The notes under the pieces were generated by a model. The model was not told the DNA's origin and did no database searches. It saw only the letters and a list, made by a program, of their open reading frames with translations. Both the position numbers and the translations under genes were made by a program. Of a stretch of 64,000 bases of DNA, positions 61,014 through 64,000 are shown piece after piece (position 1 is the first letter of the stretch; every line of letters starts with the position of its first letter). The stretch lies in assembly GCF_004138125.1 (NCBI RefSeq), contig NZ_RXHS01000005.1, positions 179,394 through 243,393 on the forward strand. Direction: 5' to 3'. The DNA is from Seramator thermalis (GTDB lineage Bacteria; Bacteroidota; Bacteroidia; Bacteroidales; Dysgonomonadaceae).

Positions 61014-61127
61014 ATGTTTTTTCAAACGATCAATAATCCTTATTTGGTTAATTAGAGTTTGTTTATAAAGTCCTATAAAATTGGAGCCAATAAATCCGGC
61101 GCCGCCAGTGACCAATATTTTACTCAT
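60999..61127 (-). pseudogene. SDR sugar dehydratase (rmlB-like) N-terminal remnant
   Basis: A 42-residue frame MSKILVTGGAGFIGSNFIGL then YKQTLINQIRIIDRLKKHSS. The NAD motif GGAGFIGSN is that of dTDP-glucose 4,6-dehydratases and related epimerases, but the frame ends after about 40 residues where it runs into the 3' end of the lipoprotein gene. A deletion relic. If it was rmlB, the locus has lost a step needed by the VioA-like enzyme. Confidence 0.72.
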
Positions 61128-61289
61128 TTACTTCACATTTAAGCACACTTCGTGACTACCTGTCACATATGTGTGTGAGGCAGTCCTTTTTTTCGGCAAC
61201 AAAATTAAAACAAAAAAACGATAAATCTCTCTTTTTTTTTCGTTAAAATCACAGATAGGAAATACGTTCACGGTGAATAGCTCATTAAA

Positions 61290-61625
61290 ATACGAAAAGG
61301 GGCAAAAGGCACTGCCGTCGTCACGGGTGCCTCCTTCGCCCATGCCGGATAGAGAAAGAACCTCCCGGGTGAGAACCCGTCGCACGGGCCGGCTCAGGGG
61401 CTGGTTCTCACCGCTGCGCCCGGCCGTTGAGAATCTCTCCTCCGTTGGAATGCAGGGCGACCTTATCTTCCAACAAGGGTATCAAGAATCCGCGGCTCTT
61501 GCCGTTATGCAGGCATGCTGGATGGTATCCCGGCTTTTTCAATTGAACCGAATGCTTTCCTTTTGCCGTGATGATGAATGGAAAGCTACTGCCGTTATCG
61601 TTTACCCCGGGTATTCCCCGTAAAA
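61290..61625. other. GC-rich non-coding block with a long inverted repeat
   Basis: Visibly richer in G+C than the flanks. GGTGAGAACC at 61368-61377 pairs with GGTTCTCACC at 61403-61412 (10-bp perfect stem, 25-nt loop containing CGGGCCGG), with CGCCCGGCCG close by. No convincing protein homology in either strand. Possibly a structured RNA or a piece of a mobile element. Together with the following repeats this makes up the gene-free interval 61128-62876. Confidence 0.5.
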
Positions 61626-61768
61626 GGATACCCGCATAGGGGACAAATATGGCAAATTATGGCTCTATGTGAAATAGTGTGGGTAGATAAAAATTGAGGT
61701 TGCCTCATGAATTACGGATAACCCGTTCCCTCCCTCATTTCTTTTCTCATTAACCATTCTCCATTACA

Positions 61769-61897
61769 TCATAACACCTCCCCGTCTTCGGCGGTACCCC
61801 TCTTATCTTAAGAGGGGAGTTGGATCACACTTGCCATATAACCGTCCCCTTAAGATAAGGGGACAAGCACTGCCGCCAGGCAGTGCAGGGGTTATGA
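61769..61897 (-). repeat. 130-bp TCATAAC element, copy 3
   Basis: Inverted relative to the 24-kb copies: TCATAACACC ... GTTATGA with CCCCGTCTTCGG, TCTTATCTTAAGAGGGG and CACTGCCGCCAGGCAGTG. Nearly identical to copy 4 at 62311. Confidence 0.85.
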
Positions 61898-61988
61898 TAT
61901 TCTGAGGACGAAGCCGACTTCGCGTCTTTGCGCCTTCGTGGCAAATAAATGTTCTGCCTTCCAGGCAGGTTTCTGACGACGATTCATG

Positions 61989-62014
61989 CCGCAGAATAAA
62001 TTCTGCGGTTATGA
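61989..62014 (-). repeat. REP-like hairpin with GTTATGA tail, copy A
   Basis: CCGCAGAATAAATTCTGCGG followed by TTATGA: a perfect hairpin with the same TCATAAC head (complement) used by the 130-bp elements. Confidence 0.7.
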
Positions 62015-62107
62015 AAATCCGGCTTTTCAAGCCCAAAAACATTCTGAAAAACGATGTGTAGCCTTCCTTCGACAATAAGGCTGCCTTTGCCTGAAAGGCA
62101 ATAACCT

Positions 62108-62134
62108 TCATAACCGCAGGTCACCGACCTGCGG
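62108..62134 (+). repeat. REP-like hairpin with TCATAAC head, copy B
   Basis: TCATAA then CCGCAGGTCACCGACCTGCGG in two parts: head TCATAAC, stem CCGCAGGTC/GACCTGCGG. Opposite orientation to copy A at 61989, so the two together look like a REPIN. Confidence 0.7.
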
Positions 62135-62310
62135 ACAAAGACGTCCCTGCAATCCCTGCCTGAAAGGCAGAACTACTGCAGTTGAACAAACGAATATCCA
62201 CACCAGCAAAAAAGAACAAACAAGACGAAAACTCGTAATTTTCAATCACCATTTCTAACTTCCCCACTTCTCCTATATTATCCATTATTATTTGTCAATT
62301 GTCAATTAAT

Positions 62311-62439
62311 TCATAACACCTCCCCGCCTTCGGCGGTACCCCTCTTATCTTAAGAGGGGAGTCGGATCACACTTGCCATATAACCGTCCCCTTAAGATAA
62401 GGGGACAAGCACTGCCGCCAGGCAGTGCAGGGGTTATGA
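62311..62439 (-). repeat. 130-bp TCATAAC element, copy 4
   Basis: TCATAACACCTCCCCGCC ... GGGGTTATGA, differing from copy 3 by few bases. The AT-rich spacer next to it (TTGTCAATTGTCAATT) is also found between copies at 24.4-24.7 kb in the opposite direction. Confidence 0.85.
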
Positions 62440-62568
62440 TCTTTCTGACTTCTAACTTCTTTACTTCTTTCTTAAATTCTCAATTGTCAATTATCAATTA
62501 TCCTTTATTCTCCCGACCTCATCACATCATCGGGGCACCCGATCTGCGCAGAGAGCGTGCCGTCAGGC

Positions 62569-62724
62569 AAAAGACAAGCTGTTTGAGCCGCCGCAAGGCG
62601 GCGAGTTATTTGTCTTTTAGCGAACAAGCAGCTATCGGGTCGATGAGGAGATGCAGTCTTGATCTTTTTTGCATACTTTTTTGCATCAAGGCAAAAAAGC
62701 ATGTGGGGTTTGGGGCAACGCCCC
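62569..62724. other. Cluster of three strong hairpins
   Basis: Hairpin 1: AAAAGACAA (62569-62577) with TTGTCTTTT (62610-62618), enclosing GCCGCC-GCAA-GGCGGC (62587-62602). Hairpin 2: CATACTTTTTTGC (62672-62684) with GCAAAAAAGCATG (62691-62703), one mismatch. Hairpin 3: GGGGC-AAC-GCCCC (62712-62724). Non-coding; could be a terminator/structured region downstream of upxY or a mobile repeat. Confidence 0.55.
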
Positions 62725-62876
62725 AAGAATCAATGAACCATGTGTTTAGCAAAAAAGCTATTAGCTAAACCTGCGATGTCTCAAAGATAGTGTTTGTACG
62801 TTTACCCATACAAATTCATATAGAACCCAAATTAGTTGAAGGAAAGCATCTTTGGGATGGAAATCGATGCAAAAAT

Positions 62877-63404
62877 TTATCCGATCGGCTCCACCATGGA
62901 GCTGTGCATCTCTACCGTGGCACAGCCGAGTTGTTCGATACGGATGACGATACTCGACTTGCCGTCGATGGTAACGAGCTCGCCTTCCAGGCCGGTAAGC
63001 GATCCTTTGATCACGCGTACCTTTTCACCGGGACGGAGCGGGCGGGTGTCGAAGTTGACGGGGTTCTCGGAATAATCGACCATGAAGCGGAACTGCTCCA
63101 TTTGTGCTGCAGGGATGACAGTGGGGGTATGTTCGCCGCGGAGTACCATGTAGCGCAATACCGAAGGAAGGGTGATGACGGTGCGTTGCTCATCGGGGTT
63201 CACATAGACGAAGATCATCATGGGGATGAGCACCCGCTCTATCTCCTTCCTGCGGTCGCTCCACTGACGCACCTCTTTCTGCACCGGGAGGAAGTTTTCG
63301 ATTCCCAGCTCCGTCAACCGGTCGCGCACCTTTTTCTCGTGGTGCATCTTCACATAGGCAGCCAACCATCGGCGATTGGTGCTCTCTTTGAAATCTTCAG
63401 CCAT
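62877..63404 (-). CDS. UpxY-family NusG-like transcription antiterminator
   Basis: A 175-residue NusG paralog. The NGN domain opens WLAAYVKMHHEKKVRDRLTE and includes FLPVQKEVRQWSDRRKEIER and LIPMMIFVYVN; a KOW region (LRPGEKVRVIKGSLTGLEGE) ends the protein. UpxY proteins let RNA polymerase read through their own capsule locus in Bacteroides. This gene is at the upstream end of the leftward polysaccharide locus, as expected. Start at 63404 (MAEDFKES) is preferred because the promoter box at 63426-63433 overlaps the alternative ATG at 63428. No upxZ-like gene follows. Confidence 0.9.
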   Translation of the reverse strand: MAEDFKESTNRRWLAAYVKMHHEKKVRDRLTELGIENFLPVQKEVRQWSDRRKEIERVLIPMMIFVYVNPDEQRTVITLPSVLRYMVLRGEHTPTVIPAAQMEQFRFMVDYSENPVNFDTRPLRPGEKVRVIKGSLTGLEGELVTIDGKSSIVIRIEQLGCATVEMHSSMVEPIG

Positions 63405-63425
63405 GATGGTGTACTTTCGAAAATG

Positions 63426-63433
63426 CAAAACTA
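63426..63433 (-). promoter_or_regulatory. Promoter of upxY and the polysaccharide locus
   Basis: Minus strand TAGTTTTG, fitting TAnnTTTG, 22 bp before the 63404 start. It supports the shorter start of upxY. It lies immediately downstream (in transcription) of the long direct repeat at 63643-64000. Confidence 0.6.
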
Positions 63434-63642
63434 CAAAAAAATAGCATTCGGTGGTCGGTGTCCTCTCCTTATGGTGATTCCCATTCTTAAGACCACTTTT
63501 GGTTATTTCCGGTTATTGACACCCTCCCTTTTTAGGTTACTTTTTTTGTTGATACGTCCGTTTTCTCTCCTTTTCATGCTGCCGGCCGACATAACTCTGC
63601 CCGTGTCTTCCTTTCTCATTTCTCTACTTCTTGTTAATTCTC

Positions 63643-63784
63643 AATTGTCAATTTCTGAATTCTTAATATCCTTAATGTCTTAATGGTTTATATCTTTTTA
63701 TTCGAAAAACTATCAGCTCGGTTGCAAGCTAATAGTTGTGAGCTAACTTCAATCCATTCGTAATTGGTAACTTGTAATTTGAAA
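63643..63784 (-). repeat. Direct repeat copy 1 upstream of upxY
   Basis: About 140 bp starting AATTGTCAATTTCTGAATTC, identical to 63861-64000 with one visible difference (CTTGTAA versus CTCGTAA). Contains the imperfect hairpin AACTATCAGCT (63708-63718) / AGCTAATAGTT (63727-63737). Confidence 0.9.
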
Positions 63785-63810
63785 TTTCCATTTCTTACTT
63801 CTTACTTCCA

Positions 63811-63855
63811 ACTTCTTCACTTCCGACTTCTTCACTTCCGACTTCTTCACTTCTT
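63811..63855. repeat. 15-bp tandem repeat between the direct repeats
   Basis: Three consecutive units ACTTCTTCACTTCCG, the last ending CTTCTT. Simple sequence, likely to vary in copy number. Confidence 0.8.
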
Positions 63856-63860
63856 TTTTA

Positions 63861-64000
63861 AATTGTCAATTTCTGAATTCTTAATATCCTTAATGTCTTA
63901 ATGGTTTATATCTTTTTATTCGAAAAACTATCAGCTCGGTTGCAAGCTAATAGTTGTGAGCTAACTTCAATCCATTCGTAATTGGTAACTCGTAATTTGA
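63861..64000 (-). repeat. Direct repeat copy 2 upstream of upxY
   Basis: Second copy of the ~140-bp unit with period 218 bp from copy 1; it may continue beyond the right edge. No gene is seen in 63434-64000. Confidence 0.9.

Noticed and set aside
61273..61623. 116-residue open reading frame in the GC-rich block
   Set aside because: Arg/Ser-rich sequence without recognisable motifs or domain order, spanning an inverted repeat; treated as non-coding.
62373..62768. 131-residue open reading frame over the hairpin cluster
   Set aside because: It begins inside a TCATAAC element and runs through hairpins; composition is not protein-like.

Overview
The window comes from a member of the Bacteroidota, most likely order Bacteroidales (a Dysgonomonadaceae/Porphyromonadaceae-type genome is my guess; genus not resolvable). 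The pointers are a PorX-type response regulator with a PglZ domain (type IX secretion control), a TonB-dependent receptor with a carboxypeptidase-like N-terminal domain, an UpxY/NusG-like antiterminator near a polysaccharide locus, and many promoters that fit the Bacteroidetes -7 consensus TAnnTTTG.

From 1 to about 24.4 kb the sequence is ordinary chromosome. It holds a radical-SAM/DUF4130 DNA-metabolism pair, mscL, an arginine/citrulline catabolic pair (ctlX-rocD), a DUF1080 lipoprotein, porX-tsaE, a TPR protein, a metal-handling operon (His/Cys-rich secreted protein, TonB receptor, HMA protein), the translation cluster thrS-infC-rpmI-rplT, a flavin-type oxidase-fold protein, a thioredoxin, a TrmH methyltransferase, a PiT phosphate transporter, a GH16 lipoprotein and copper export genes (copA plus a small HMA chaperone).

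From 24.4 to 31 kb lies an accessory island, all on the minus strand. Five small nucleotidyltransferase/HEPN/nuclease modules (XRE-AbiEii, MNT-HEPN, GxxExxY, MntA-HepT, and a HEPN-like/unknown/SecB-like trio) are separated by interspersed repeats. One repeat family is built from phrases like ATCTGCGT. The other is a ~130 bp element with TCATAAC ends and internal hairpins. The HEPN-like/unknown/SecB-like operon is the best candidate for an undescribed system: it resembles a toxin-antitoxin-chaperone arrangement, but with partners I do not recognise.

From 31 to 63.4 kb is a surface polysaccharide locus transcribed leftwards. It begins with an UpxY-like antiterminator (63404) and ends with a membrane CapD/WbpM-type sugar dehydratase (31118). 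It encodes a Wzx flippase, an EpsG-like polymerase, a WecA/WbpL-like initiating transferase, an epimerase, six clear or probable glycosyltransferases (including a WecF-like one) plus one possible, and a VioA-like aminotransferase. It also carries an unusual cassette of ATP-grasp enzyme, PglD-like acyltransferase, MaoC hydratase and CitE-like lyase, which may make and attach an acyl decoration on an aminosugar. The locus is heavily remodelled. An IS21 element with a visible 5-bp target duplication splits an aminotransferase gene, an IS5-type element sits inside an IS3 element, and IS1595 and IS5-type transposases lie between gene blocks. Fragments of capD-like, rmlB-like, DegT-like and higB genes remain. 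Base composition changes sharply between blocks, which suggests assembly from several sources.

From 61 to 64 kb, around upxY, the sequence is mostly non-coding and full of REP-like hairpins, the 130-bp elements, and a near-perfect ~140-bp direct repeat just upstream of the upxY promoter. I saw no tRNA, rRNA or CRISPR array.
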